This document shows positions 26,961 through 36,491 of a DNA stretch of 64,000 nt, piece by piece. The notes under the pieces were generated by a model that saw only the letters and a program-made list of their open reading frames with translations, did not search any database and had not been told where the DNA came from. Numbering within the stretch: the stretch's first letter is position 1; every line of letters starts with the position of its first letter. Position numbers and translations under genes: made by a program. This stretch comes from Gammaproteobacteria bacterium (GTDB lineage Bacteria; Pseudomonadota; Gammaproteobacteria; Pseudomonadales; Azotimanducaceae). The DNA lies in contig DUBB01000043.1 of assembly GCA_012960535.1 (NCBI GenBank), forward strand, positions 170,016 to 234,015, written 5' to 3'.

Positions 26961-27716
26961 CTAAATACCTCCACCACGCTGACTGGACGAACGTTCTTGC
27001 ATCAATTCAGTCAGGGAAGTCTTTGCCAGACCATTGGCATCAAAATTATCAGCGTGTAACCAGGTTTCAAAATTACCACGTACTTCTGGCCATTCATCAT
27101 CAAGAATCGAGTACCAGGCGGTATCCCGACTCTTGCCTTTGAAAATCATATGATTGTAAAAAACACCTTCGAAGCGAAATCCGAGGCGACGGGCGGCATG
27201 CCGTGATTTTTCATTTAGAGCATTGCAACGCCAGTGTATACGCCGATAATCAAGATCATCCATCGCATGACTAATCATCAGGTAAAGCGCCTCGGTTGCC
27301 GCTCGAGTTCGCTGCAGCGTTGGCGCAAACCAGATATGGCCAATTTCGATCACACCCATTAGCGGGTTGATATCGAGAAAACCGGCCTGACCACTATATC
27401 GACCTGAATCCAATGCCCGTATGGCATAAAAAATGGTTTCAAAACTAGCCGATTGCTGGCGCATATTGACTTTAAACGAGTCCTCGTCCGGCCAGGGTCC
27501 GTAGACCATGTAGTCCCAGATACGTAAGCCTGCATCAGAGTCATGCGATGCATGATACAGATCACTGGCGTGTACGGCTGCATTTTGGGGTTCGAGTACA
27601 ACATACCTTCCTTTAAGGGATGAGCGCGAAGGTACCAATGCCGATGGCATTTGATTTACCTCGTCACCCGTTAAGGGCCTGGGATAGATTTTTTCGAATG
27701 TATTGCTGTCCGACAT
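26961..27716 (-). CDS. GNAT-family N-acetyltransferase (RimJ/RimL-type)
   Basis: A 251-residue acetyltransferase-fold protein. The middle holds the GNAT core: GVIEIGHIWFAPTLQRTRAA is the beta-4 to pyrophosphate-loop region, followed by ALYLMISHAMDDL and YRRIHWRCNALNEKSR, then AARRLGFRFEGV, a strong RimJ/RimL-type signature. Similar proteins are annotated as acetylating ribosomal proteins or small amines. It is monocistronic and convergent with the acyl-CoA dehydrogenase gene. Target unknown. Confidence 0.86.
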   Translation of the reverse strand: MSDSNTFEKIYPRPLTGDEVNQMPSALVPSRSSLKGRYVVLEPQNAAVHASDLYHASHDSDAGLRIWDYMVYGPWPDEDSFKVNMRQQSASFETIFYAIRALDSGRYSGQAGFLDINPLMGVIEIGHIWFAPTLQRTRAATEALYLMISHAMDDLDYRRIHWRCNALNEKSRHAARRLGFRFEGVFYNHMIFKGKSRDTAWYSILDDEWPEVRGNFETWLHADNFDANGLAKTSLTELMQERSSSQRGGGI

Positions 27717-28086
27717 TGCTTTTTATGCTCTTCAAACAGTTTTAATAAATTGTAGTTCCGGGTAAATATGGCTATGTCACAATATCCAACTAACATCGAC
27801 CCACACAGACCCTCGTGGCGATCCACACAAGAACAGCATTTTCAATGCCGAGCAATGCTTTCCCGTGTTGTCTGGCTAGTGTCTCGATCAGCTAGCGCGA
27901 TGTCAATGGGCCCTGGCTGCGAGATCAACGCAATCAATTAATCCTGGAACTGAAACTATCGCTGGTAACCTTAACCTGAAAAGAACGCCTGAACTTTACA
28001 ACCACACCGGGCAGGCTTAACAACAGCAAGGGATAACCCTATATTTTTAGGCTTGACCATAAAATTCTCATATACTGGCGCCAGAT
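27717..28086. other. intergenic, nothing recognised
   Basis: This 370-bp spacer lies between the divergent GNAT gene and the broken glutathione transferase gene. It has no open frame of note, no clear repeat and no hairpin that I could support. Confidence 0.4.
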
Positions 28087-28766
28087 ATGATTGAACTCTA
28101 CACGTCTGCTACGCCCAATGGCCACAAAGTTGTCGTTACGCTGGAAGAACTTGACACCCCTTACGAGGTATTCCCCACGAACCTATCTGCTAATGATCAG
28201 AAAACACCGCAGTTTCTGGCCATGAACCCTAATGATAAAATTCCTGTCATTAAGGACAGTGAAAATGATGATCTAACAGTCTTTGAATCTGGCGCAATCA
28301 TGATTTATTTAACCGAAAAGACAGGGCGGCTGCTTCCCAGCTCTGGGCCAGCCAGACATAGCGTAATGCAATGGCTGATGTTTCAAATGGCGGGGATTGG
28401 ACCCATGATGAGCCAGGCCAACGTTTTCTTCAGATACTTCCCGGAAAAATACAACCTGCAATCGACCGGTACTAGCATAAAACCCGGCGCCTGTTTGAGG
28501 TGCTTGATCAAGGCCTGGAGGACAGGCAATGGCTTGTAGAGGAATACTCGATTGCTGATCACGCTAACTGGTGCTGGGTCAGAACATACCGCTGATCCGG
28601 GGTATCACGCGATGGTCTGGAAAACCTGGAAAACTGGCTGGGGCAGATGAAAACAGGTCCTGCCTGTCAGAATGGCATTAAAGTACCTGCACCCCCTAAG
28701 ACGATGCTCGAAGGAGAAGAACAGAAATCATTCGTAAAAGGAGCCCAGCCCATAGTGCAGCGCTAA
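28087..28766 (+). pseudogene. glutathione S-transferase, frameshifted and with an internal stop
   Basis: The first 120 or so codons encode an intact GST thioredoxin-like domain and the start of the helical domain ([33 protein letters not shown]). The frame is then lost around 28440-28480. The rest of the helical domain continues in another frame ([35 protein letters not shown]), is broken again by TGA at 28593-28595 where relatives have Trp, and ends at 28766. Two independent lesions argue for a real pseudogene rather than one sequencing error. Its 3' end overlaps the stop of the convergent LLM gene. Confidence 0.82.
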
Positions 28767-29662
28767 AAGATCGAAAATAATTCCTCAAAGGCGATCATCT
28801 GGCCCCCATTAGCTGACGAAGGGACCAGAATCGGCGTCTTAATACCGGCATCAAACCAGGCTTCCAGGCCATCCCGAACCTGGGTTGCACTACCAAACAA
28901 AGTGGTATCTGCCAGCCATCTATCGGTCAGAAAGTGGGGAATCTTGTCGCGGTCTCCAGCCTCCAACGCTTTTTCTATTCCGTTCATCTCGTCAACGTAA
29001 CCGGCTTCTTTCCAGTAATTGCGGTAATTTGGCAGCATCGCATAGGAAGTCAAGGTTCTTCTATTGATCGCTTTGGCCGCTTCAATATCGTCGTTGATAC
29101 AAGTAGGAATCATATCACCTATAAAGAAATCACTACTGCGTGTTGACTCTGATATGACTGAAAGAGACTGCGCCATATGTGACCTTACACCATTGGCGAA
29201 TACCATCCCTCCGGCTATTTCTTCCGCTAAAGCAATCATCTTCGTTCTTAATGTTGCCAGAACAATAGGCGGTAACTCACCCGCCCGGGGCACCTCTTTC
29301 AACTGGGCCACAAATTCCCGGGTATCCGATAACGGCTTACCCCCATCCAAGCCACGCTGCTTTAGCGCTGGCGCATGGCTGACACCAATTCCGAACTTGA
29401 ACCGTCCGCCTGATACCTCATGTATAAACGACACGGTACTCGCAAAATCGACCAGTTGCCTGAAATAAATTGGCATAATGCTGGTACCAAATTCAATCTC
29501 GTTGGTGGCATGGGCCAGGGCCTGGCAAAGCGCCAGGGAATCGCCAAGGCTGGGGCCAAAAATACCCGAGAAACCTCTTTTTTCTATTTCCTGCGCTAAT
29601 GCTATCGTTGCAAGACGCCTTCCGGGTACTGCAGCCAAACTAAGTGCTGGCATTCTAGTCAT
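28763..29662 (-). CDS. LLM-class flavin/F420-dependent oxidoreductase
   Basis: A 299-residue luciferase-like TIM-barrel protein, a little shorter than the other LLM copies. FGTSIMPIYFRQ, GRFKFGIGVSH and GLDGGKPLSDTREFV are family-typical; the C-terminus FGSATQVRDGLEAW matches the closing helix. It begins at ATG 29662. It is 9 kb from the F420 operon but probably uses the same cofactor, and is the fifth LLM gene in the window. The globin-like gene lies upstream on the same strand, 114 nt away. Confidence 0.85.
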   Translation of the reverse strand: MTRMPALSLAAVPGRRLATIALAQEIEKRGFSGIFGPSLGDSLALCQALAHATNEIEFGTSIMPIYFRQLVDFASTVSFIHEVSGGRFKFGIGVSHAPALKQRGLDGGKPLSDTREFVAQLKEVPRAGELPPIVLATLRTKMIALAEEIAGGMVFANGVRSHMAQSLSVISESTRSSDFFIGDMIPTCINDDIEAAKAINRRTLTSYAMLPNYRNYWKEAGYVDEMNGIEKALEAGDRDKIPHFLTDRWLADTTLFGSATQVRDGLEAWFDAGIKTPILVPSSANGGQMIAFEELFSIF

Positions 29663-29776
29663 AATTTTTCCTTAATGTGTAGCACCAAGTGAACCCCACT
29701 TGACACTAGAACGAATTTAAATTTCAAGCAACGCCATTAACCCATGCATATGGATCAAGGAAATGCGCTGAATTAG

Positions 29777-30193
29777 CTAAACTGGTACTATATGAAATCG
29801 AAGCGCTGCCAGTAGATCCTCTTGTTTTTTCTGCCAGGCCTGGGCAACGCTGGCTTCCCAGATATCTCCTGCACCCTCTTTTACTGAAGCAACTACAGCG
29901 GTAAGGAGATCCGGGTACATATCCTCTTTTACAAAATACGAATCGGCGTGGGTCTTTGTCTCAAATCGCAGGTAGTCTGCTTCTTGGTGATAATCCTCAA
30001 CAAAGAGTAACCTGATAATTTCAGCAACCATTTTACCTCTTACAATATCATCTAAATGTGACATGAGATCTTCTGCATCAGGTTGCAGATCAAAGTATCG
30101 CTTGTAGACAGCCCCTGAAAAATCATCCATGACTTCGGCTGCCCGTTCCAGAGATTGTTCAATTATATCTTGGTTCTTAGCTAATACTTCCAT
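29777..30193 (-). CDS. globin-like protein
   Basis: A 138-residue all-helical protein with globin-like spacing. Phe25 and KRYFDLQPDA fit the B-C helix region, and His82 in THADSYFVKEDMYP is in the position of the proximal haem ligand. GAGDIWEASVAQAWQKK resembles the G-H helices of single-domain bacterial globins. It may bind haem and sense or handle O2 or NO. AGAGGAAGAATC precedes ATG 30193. It is divergent from the DsbA-like gene. Fold recognition is by eye, so a haem-less globin-like sensor remains possible. Confidence 0.6.
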   Translation of the reverse strand: MEVLAKNQDIIEQSLERAAEVMDDFSGAVYKRYFDLQPDAEDLMSHLDDIVRGKMVAEIIRLLFVEDYHQEADYLRFETKTHADSYFVKEDMYPDLLTAVVASVKEGAGDIWEASVAQAWQKKQEDLLAALRFHIVPV

Positions 30194-30268
30194 TGATTCT
30201 TCCTCTAACTATAGCCAAATCATATGCCACTGTGACTATAATCAAAAGACAGGTTCAGGACAATTACT

Positions 30269-30955
30269 ATGGCAAAACGATCTTCGTTCTTACGCAAACA
30301 GAAACTTGCTGCACTAAGCATCGGTCTGGCGGCTCTGGGGAGCCTAGTATATCTATTAGTCTTGAGCACCACAGATGAATCAGCCCAGGGTATTTTCACA
30401 GAGGGCAAACATTACTCTGTGGTAGAAAGTCCACGACGAATAAGAGGTGAAAGAGTTGAGGTAATGGAGTTTTTCTCATACGGCTGCATCCATTGCTATA
30501 ACTTCGATGACACCCTGGCAGACTGGGTAAAAGATCGAAAAGACCAGGTCCGGTTCATTAGATCACCGTTAGTGGGTAACGAAAACTGGCGACTGTTAGG
30601 CAAGCATTACTACACCCTGGAACAACTCAAGCAAACAGAGCAGCGACACAGGTCATCGTTTGTCGCCATCCACGACAAGGGTAAAATTTTCAATCGTGTT
30701 GAAAGCCTGGCCGACTATTTTGCTGACGATGACTTACCTCACCAGACTTACACCAGCACCTTTAATTCACCTGCTGTCAGTGGCCAAGTAGGTCTGGCAG
30801 ACCAACTGTCAAGACGGTTTAAGATATCATCTGTACCAACTCTGGTGGTCCACGGAAAATATAAAGTAGGCATGACGGTCGACGTCGGGCCCAATCGTAT
30901 GCTTGAAGTGGTTGATCACCTGATTGAAAAAATCAGGTCAGAAAAAGGCCCCTGA
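30269..30955 (+). CDS. DsbA-family thiol:disulfide oxidoreductase, membrane-anchored
   Basis: A 228-residue thioredoxin-fold protein. An N-terminal basic stretch and hydrophobic helix (residues about 12-33) anchor or export it to the periplasm. The redox motif is CIHC (Cys73, Cys76) in FFSYGCIHCYNF, as in DsbA, and the cis-Pro loop is SSVPT (Pro190). It would catalyse disulfide formation in exported proteins. The gene is single, next to a large outer-membrane protein gene that it faces. Confidence 0.9.
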   Translation: MAKRSSFLRKQKLAALSIGLAALGSLVYLLVLSTTDESAQGIFTEGKHYSVVESPRRIRGERVEVMEFFSYGCIHCYNFDDTLADWVKDRKDQVRFIRSPLVGNENWRLLGKHYYTLEQLKQTEQRHRSSFVAIHDKGKIFNRVESLADYFADDDLPHQTYTSTFNSPAVSGQVGLADQLSRRFKISSVPTLVVHGKYKVGMTVDVGPNRMLEVVDHLIEKIRSEKGP

Positions 30956-30960
30956 AACCT

Positions 30961-30982
30961 GCCGTTCAAAGAAAAAAACGGC
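30961..30982. terminator. weak hairpin between convergent genes
   Basis: GCCGTT (30961-30966) and AACGGC (30977-30982) form a 6-bp stem with an A-rich loop, just after the DsbA-like stop and before the end of the convergent DUF5916 gene. It could terminate transcription in both directions, but the stem is short and no clear T-run follows on the plus strand. Confidence 0.3.
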
Positions 30983-31006
30983 CTGGCAGAAACCATCAAG
31001 GCCAGA

Positions 31007-33418
31007 CTAAGAACCAAACCTATAGCGTAATTTCATTACAAGTGCATCGGTTACCGGATTATGATAACTACGTTGGAAAATCTCTGAATAATCCTGCTCA
31101 CCTAACAACCCTGCCATATTCGATTGCCGGGTGTAAACCAGGAATAGATCAGAAAGCGGTGCTATTTCCCATCGATAACGTAGTTGCAAACTGACCTGAG
31201 AAACCGAAAAATCGTGATTAGATCCATTTGTCTGTTCAACCGGCAGCAGATGACCAGCCACTTCCGGTATCCGGTAATGATCTTTTCCCCAGGCCTTTAT
31301 ACCAACCCCCTGAATCACAAACTTCAATTGCTGTTTAGCACTGATAAAATACTCTAACGAAATGCCAGGCAAGATTTGATCAGCGGTAAAGGTCGCCATA
31401 TTCCTGCCATCCTGATGCAATAGCCAGCCATCTCTATCGAGAACATGAAACATCAGGTCGAAAGCGAGCCGATCGTCCGGGCGCCATGACATATAAGCAT
31501 TGTAGGAGTAGCTGTTACCGCCCAGTTCCTCACTCATAGAGCCCACACTGCCGCCGAAGCTGAAGGGTTTAGACCGATCTGATGCCCAACCCAGACTCAA
31601 ATGAGTTCGATCTTTTATTCGATAAGCGCCATTGCCAAAACTATTAAGGTCATCAAAACTTTTGAAGAATTGGCTAATCCGCAGTACTACCTGATTCAAG
31701 TTATGCAATACACTGCGATTCGACACATGCATGCTGCCACCGGTAAACAAACCAGCACTGTTTTTCTGTACAAAGCCTCGTACATCAAACTGGTTGGACC
31801 TAGCCCAACTTAAATTTGATGAAGTTCGAGTATGCGCGGTCCTTATTCGAAAGCTGTCATTTCTTTCCAGATAACCCAGATCATTAACATCGATGTGCTC
31901 ATCAAAATACTCAATACCTAAACGCTGATTAAGACCCTGGCGGAACGCGTACTCAAAATCGATAAATCCACCATAACCTCGTTTAACACCATCCTTGTCA
32001 GAGCTGAATACCTGGCCATCTACTTTTAGTTTGCCATTGCTGGTCATGTAGTGACCATCCACACCGTGCACCACCGCATCGCCATCATCATGCAGCACTG
32101 CGGTCGAAAGTATGCCCACGGCCTTGTATGCGCCCCCTGGATCATCTTCGATCAATAGCCTGGCAATTCCGTATTGGCTGCCAGTACCGCCGACGACGTA
32201 ATCTTCAACTCCAGCTGAAACTAAAAACGTGGGATCATCTTCAAATGCTGCTAAAACGCCATAACGAATATTGCCATTTTGCCCTGTTAACTTTACTGCC
32301 CCAAGAAGTTCATTCGGCTCAATGAGGTCCTTCGTTCTTATGGCACTACCCAGCTCAACGTCTGGCGCAACAGGTTTGCCACCAATTCGACGTGTATTGA
32401 CCAGCGTATAGGGTGCTCCTGTAGTGCCCACACCTTGGCCTCGCGTATCTGCCCGGGGGGAAGCTGTGAAGATCTGTTGCCCTTCAAGAAAAAACAATCG
32501 CTTTTCAGGGAAAAAAGTTTCTGTTGCAGATAAATTGATGACCACATCATCCGATTCTGCTGCCCCAAAATCTGGGTAGATCGTCGCTGTCAACTGAAGA
32601 TTGGTTAATGGCCTCCAGAAAAAATCAGAGCCAAACCGATAATCCATTTCATCATCTATACCATCAGCTGTAATCGCAACAAACGGGAAAATACTGTATT
32701 GCTGCTTGGGTGCCACATCATTGACTTCCAGACTTTGCAATTCCGAGATGAATTTGGGTACCGTATAAGGCAATCCAGGCCAGCTCCAACGCTCATCCAA
32801 ATAAGCAACTGCTCGCTCCAGTGACATCCCTAGGCGACGTTCTCCATCAACTTTTGGCATCGACACGATGCCCCAGGGTATGTGGAATTCAGCCGACCAG
32901 CCATGCTGAGTTTTCTGTGTTGCCCCCTGCCACGCGCCGTCCCAGTCGCTGGAAAACTGTTTTTCAGGCAGCAGCGTGCCATCCATCTGAGAGTCACCCA
33001 AACCCATTCCAAACCAATAGCCGTATCGGCCTTCCCCAGATGTATCCAGAACTATACCAACCCGATCACGCTTTATCTGCCGATCATCTCTGCCTGATAA
33101 CCTGGCCAGTAAAGTATCCACGGGCTGATTTAGCTGAATACCGAAATAAAGCCCGGATTCATCATAGAACATCTTGACCAGAGTGGCGTGCTTAGGCTGG
33201 CCCAGGGTATCAGGGTCAGTAATAACAAATTCGTCGTAAGATGGCAGGTGTTTCCAGGCTTCGTCATCCAGGAACCCATCAATTTTAATCTGGGCTTCTA
33301 GCCTTTGTAAGGTGATTGTCTGTCCTTCGGCAATATCAACCAGCAATGCCTTAACCGGAGTCACCCCAAAAAAAACGATCAGCAACAGGCAGCACAGTTT
33401 CCAGGTTACCTTTTTCAC
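31007..33418 (-). CDS. DUF5916 outer-membrane protein with N-terminal CBM9-like domain
   Basis: A protein of about 803 residues. A signal peptide covers the first 25 residues (hydrophobic stretch ending TPVKA). The following domain, IKIDGFLDDEAWKHLP with ESGLYFGIQLNQP, is CBM9-like as in DUF5916 proteins. Long alternating stretches and the C-terminal LRYRFGS, with Phe near the end, suggest a beta-barrel in the outer membrane. The start is GTG 33418 or TTG 33421 behind AGGAGTAAGAG. Function of the family is unknown; sugar or hydrophobic ligand binding has been suggested for the N-terminal domain only. Confidence 0.82.
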   Translation of the reverse strand: MKKVTWKLCCLLLIVFFGVTPVKALLVDIAEGQTITLQRLEAQIKIDGFLDDEAWKHLPSYDEFVITDPDTLGQPKHATLVKMFYDESGLYFGIQLNQPVDTLLARLSGRDDRQIKRDRVGIVLDTSGEGRYGYWFGMGLGDSQMDGTLLPEKQFSSDWDGAWQGATQKTQHGWSAEFHIPWGIVSMPKVDGERRLGMSLERAVAYLDERWSWPGLPYTVPKFISELQSLEVNDVAPKQQYSIFPFVAITADGIDDEMDYRFGSDFFWRPLTNLQLTATIYPDFGAAESDDVVINLSATETFFPEKRLFFLEGQQIFTASPRADTRGQGVGTTGAPYTLVNTRRIGGKPVAPDVELGSAIRTKDLIEPNELLGAVKLTGQNGNIRYGVLAAFEDDPTFLVSAGVEDYVVGGTGSQYGIARLLIEDDPGGAYKAVGILSTAVLHDDGDAVVHGVDGHYMTSNGKLKVDGQVFSSDKDGVKRGYGGFIDFEYAFRQGLNQRLGIEYFDEHIDVNDLGYLERNDSFRIRTAHTRTSSNLSWARSNQFDVRGFVQKNSAGLFTGGSMHVSNRSVLHNLNQVVLRISQFFKSFDDLNSFGNGAYRIKDRTHLSLGWASDRSKPFSFGGSVGSMSEELGGNSYSYNAYMSWRPDDRLAFDLMFHVLDRDGWLLHQDGRNMATFTADQILPGISLEYFISAKQQLKFVIQGVGIKAWGKDHYRIPEVAGHLLPVEQTNGSNHDFSVSQVSLQLRYRWEIAPLSDLFLVYTRQSNMAGLLGEQDYSEIFQRSYHNPVTDALVMKLRYRFGS

Positions 33419-33659
33419 CAACTCTTACTCCTATGATCAAGCACAAGCTCTTCTATCAACGTGTTCGCACTTGCTTATCCAGGAATCAACCATTAAACCG
33501 TTCCTGTCCGGCAATATAACATTTAATGTTTTTTTCAACGATGACATTAATATGCTTAATGCCAGAGCCTAAAAATGCTGAATAGCCTGCTTCTGAAATC
33601 CTGACCAAAAACCGTAAAAGGTGAATCCCTGTATTGTATTATATTGTCTTCTCATTCAT

Positions 33660-35204
33660 TCAAACTGCAGCTGGTCCAGGAAACTGCTCTCTCAGGATTC
33701 GCTTCAAGACCTTACCATTGGCATTACGGGGAAGCTCATCAATAAACACGACTGCCTTAGGTAACTTAAAACGAGCCAGTTTACCATCACAGTGCGCCAA
33801 AACGTTTTCCTCGCTCAGACCCTGGTCGCCTTTAACCACCACTGCCAGTGGAGATTCGCCCCAGCGCTCACTGGGCTGACCAATCACAGCAACCTCGGAT
33901 ACAAAGGGGTGGGTCAAAACCACATTTTCAATTTCAGCTGGATAAACGTTTTCCCCGCCGGAGATAATCATATCCTTGATTCGATCCTGGATATAAACAA
34001 AGCCCTCCTCATCCACTGTAGCAATATCGCCTGTCCGCAGCCAACCGTCCTGGGTGATGGTTTCTGAGGTTGCCTCAGGCCGGTTCCAATAGCGCAACAT
34101 GACATGGCCGCCACGAACCCAGACTTCACCCTGTGCATCCGGGACACAATCCTCTCCCTGTTCATCTACGACTCGAACGTCACTGTGAAAGAAAGCTTTA
34201 CCGGTTGAGCCCACTTTTTTGAGGGCATGCTCAGCGCTGATTACACAGGCAGGACCACAGGTCTCAGTCAAGCCATAAATCTGGTGGATTTCAATTCCGA
34301 GATCTGCATAACCCTGAATCAGACTAACCGGCAAAGGAGAGGCACCGCTTTGAATCCATCTGATAGATTCATAGTTCAATTCCTGAAAAGGCACCTGGAT
34401 CATAAAATTCAGCATCGCAGGAACCAGCAATGACGTGGTTACCTTTTCATCGGCGATTAGCTGCCAGGCATTCAGGGGGTCAAATTCGCGCATGACAATG
34501 CTGGTAACACCACGATACAGGTTCAATGTGATCGGTATTAGTGAGCCCACATGGAACAGCGGCAGGGCGGCAAGATAGCGATCAGACTCACGCAAATCAC
34601 AACTTGCAGCAAACGTCAGCAAGGCCCAGAACGAGGTGGTATGGCTATGCACTACCCCTTTGGGTAGTCCGGTCGTACCAGATGTATACATAATGTAGAG
34701 TAGATCATCGCCACTGGCATTTTCCTTGGGTTCCTCAGTGACACCCTGTTCTCTGAATATCGAGTAATCCTGAGCGAATTCCGCTAGCCCCCTAGAATCG
34801 CCAACCTGCAGCCAATCCCTGACATCAGTTCTGTCTCCGCGTCCATGTAACGCCGTTACCACATCCAGGAATTCTTCACCATAAATCAATGTTCTGGTAC
34901 CACTATCCTTAATAATAAATTCCAGTTCATCTGCTACCAGACGCCAGTTTAACGGCACCACTACACCGCCAATCTTGACAATTGCTATATAGGACTCGAT
35001 AAATTCAGGACTATTCATCAACGCCAGCGCCACCCGCTCGCCTTTCTTAATACCCATTAGCAGCAACTGATTAGCCAATTGATTTGACCTGAGGTTAAGT
35101 TCTCGAAAGGTCAACCGGACACCCGAGTTACCATCAACATAAGCTTCTCGTTCTGGGTTCAATGCCGCTCTGCGGGTCAACAAATTTCCAATATTTACAT
35201 TCAC
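33660..35204 (-). CDS. acyl-CoA synthetase (AMP-forming)
   Basis: A 514-residue adenylate-forming enzyme that activates a carboxylic acid to its CoA thioester with ATP. YTSGTTGLPKGV is the P-loop-like motif, YGLTETCGP the A5 motif, GWLRTGDIATVDEEG the A7 motif, IISGGENVYPAEIE the hinge/A8 region, and NGKVLKRILRE carries the catalytic Lys. It starts at GTG 35204. It follows the acyl-CoA dehydrogenase gene on the same strand after 129 nt, so the pair probably activates and then desaturates one acid. Substrate not known. Confidence 0.91.
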   Translation of the reverse strand: MNVNIGNLLTRRAALNPEREAYVDGNSGVRLTFRELNLRSNQLANQLLLMGIKKGERVALALMNSPEFIESYIAIVKIGGVVVPLNWRLVADELEFIIKDSGTRTLIYGEEFLDVVTALHGRGDRTDVRDWLQVGDSRGLAEFAQDYSIFREQGVTEEPKENASGDDLLYIMYTSGTTGLPKGVVHSHTTSFWALLTFAASCDLRESDRYLAALPLFHVGSLIPITLNLYRGVTSIVMREFDPLNAWQLIADEKVTTSLLVPAMLNFMIQVPFQELNYESIRWIQSGASPLPVSLIQGYADLGIEIHQIYGLTETCGPACVISAEHALKKVGSTGKAFFHSDVRVVDEQGEDCVPDAQGEVWVRGGHVMLRYWNRPEATSETITQDGWLRTGDIATVDEEGFVYIQDRIKDMIISGGENVYPAEIENVVLTHPFVSEVAVIGQPSERWGESPLAVVVKGDQGLSEENVLAHCDGKLARFKLPKAVVFIDELPRNANGKVLKRILREQFPGPAAV

Positions 35205-35333
35205 GTGATTTTCCTTACTTATTTCAGATACCGAGGCAAGTGGTCCTGTTTCAGATCGACTAACCTGTCTCGGCTTTGCTCCGGTTATCGTTATTCTGCG
35301 TCATTGAACACCCCTTTTCAGAGGCAGGGAACT

Positions 35334-36491
35334 CTATCGCACATCGACGATACTTCTGGATATCAATTCCTTCATGATTTCCGACGTTCCCCCATAAATG
35401 CGTTGAATACGCGCATCCACATAGGCTCTGGAAATACGATATTCCTTCATATAACCATAGCCCCCAAACATCTGAAGACATTGATCGACCACATCACCTT
35501 GCATTTCGCTAGCAGCCAGCTTGAGCATTGATGCTTCGGCGGAAGTCAGTTCTCCTTTAATAAACTGCTGGATATATTTTTCAGATAGTGCCCGATTGAG
35601 CTCTATACTGGTTTTTAGCTCTGCTAACTTATAGCGGGTATTCTGGAAGGAAGCAATTGCCTGCCCAAAAACCTGACGCTGAGACACATAGTCAACAGCC
35701 AAGTCAAAAGCACCCTGGGCTGCGCCGACACAACCGACCCCCAAGATCAATCGTTCACGAGGCAACTCATTCATCATATTGCTGAACCCTTTGCCTTCGC
35801 CGCCTAAAATATCTTCTCCGGAAACCAGAACGTCGTCAACAAACAGCTCCGATGTATCTCCGCTATGAAGCCCCATTTTCTCCAGGTTTCGGCCTCTGTT
35901 AAACCCTGGCTTATTACAGTCGACGATAAACAGGGTCATACCTCTGGCGCCAAGATTCGCATCTGTCTTGGTTGCCAGAATGATCATATCGCAATGCTGA
36001 CCATTAGAGATGAAAGTCTTCTGACCATTAATTCGATAGCCATCACCATCCTTTGATGCCGTCATTTTTATGCTTTGCAGGTCGCTGCCAGCACCTGGTT
36101 CAGTCATACCAATGGCACCTATCACTTCCCCTGTAGCCATTTTAGGCAGCCACGTCTGCTTCTGGCTCTCCGTTCCCAGATTGAGAATATAAGGCGCGAC
36201 AATATCGGAGTGGACCGAAATAGAACTAGCCAGAGCGGCAAAACCCGCTCTGGACACCTCATCTACAATAGCGCAACTGAGTTCAAACGAGACACCAAAG
36301 CCACCATATTCAGTCGCCTGGTCTACACACAAAAAGCCGTTCTCGCCCAGTTTATGCCATAGGCTTCGAGGCCAAATACCGGCCTCTTCCCACGCATCAT
36401 AATAAGGAGAAACCTCGGCTTCGAGGAACCTCCTGAGTGTGTCAACAAACAGCTGCCTTTCTGCTGAAGCCAATAGAACCTGTTCTGCCAT
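35334..36491 (-). CDS. acyl-CoA dehydrogenase
   Basis: A 385-residue acyl-CoA dehydrogenase. FAD-loop motif GMTEPGAGSDLQSIK, followed by INGQKTFISNGQ; the C-terminal GGYGYMKEYRISRAY has the Glu used as catalytic base in short- and medium-chain enzymes, and IYGGTSEIMKELI ends the flavin site. GAGGGTAGT precedes ATG 36491. It is the first gene of a pair with the acyl-CoA synthetase. It is the more classical of the three acyl-CoA dehydrogenases in the window. Confidence 0.93.
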   Translation of the reverse strand: MAEQVLLASAERQLFVDTLRRFLEAEVSPYYDAWEEAGIWPRSLWHKLGENGFLCVDQATEYGGFGVSFELSCAIVDEVSRAGFAALASSISVHSDIVAPYILNLGTESQKQTWLPKMATGEVIGAIGMTEPGAGSDLQSIKMTASKDGDGYRINGQKTFISNGQHCDMIILATKTDANLGARGMTLFIVDCNKPGFNRGRNLEKMGLHSGDTSELFVDDVLVSGEDILGGEGKGFSNMMNELPRERLILGVGCVGAAQGAFDLAVDYVSQRQVFGQAIASFQNTRYKLAELKTSIELNRALSEKYIQQFIKGELTSAEASMLKLAASEMQGDVVDQCLQMFGGYGYMKEYRISRAYVDARIQRIYGGTSEIMKELISRSIVDVR

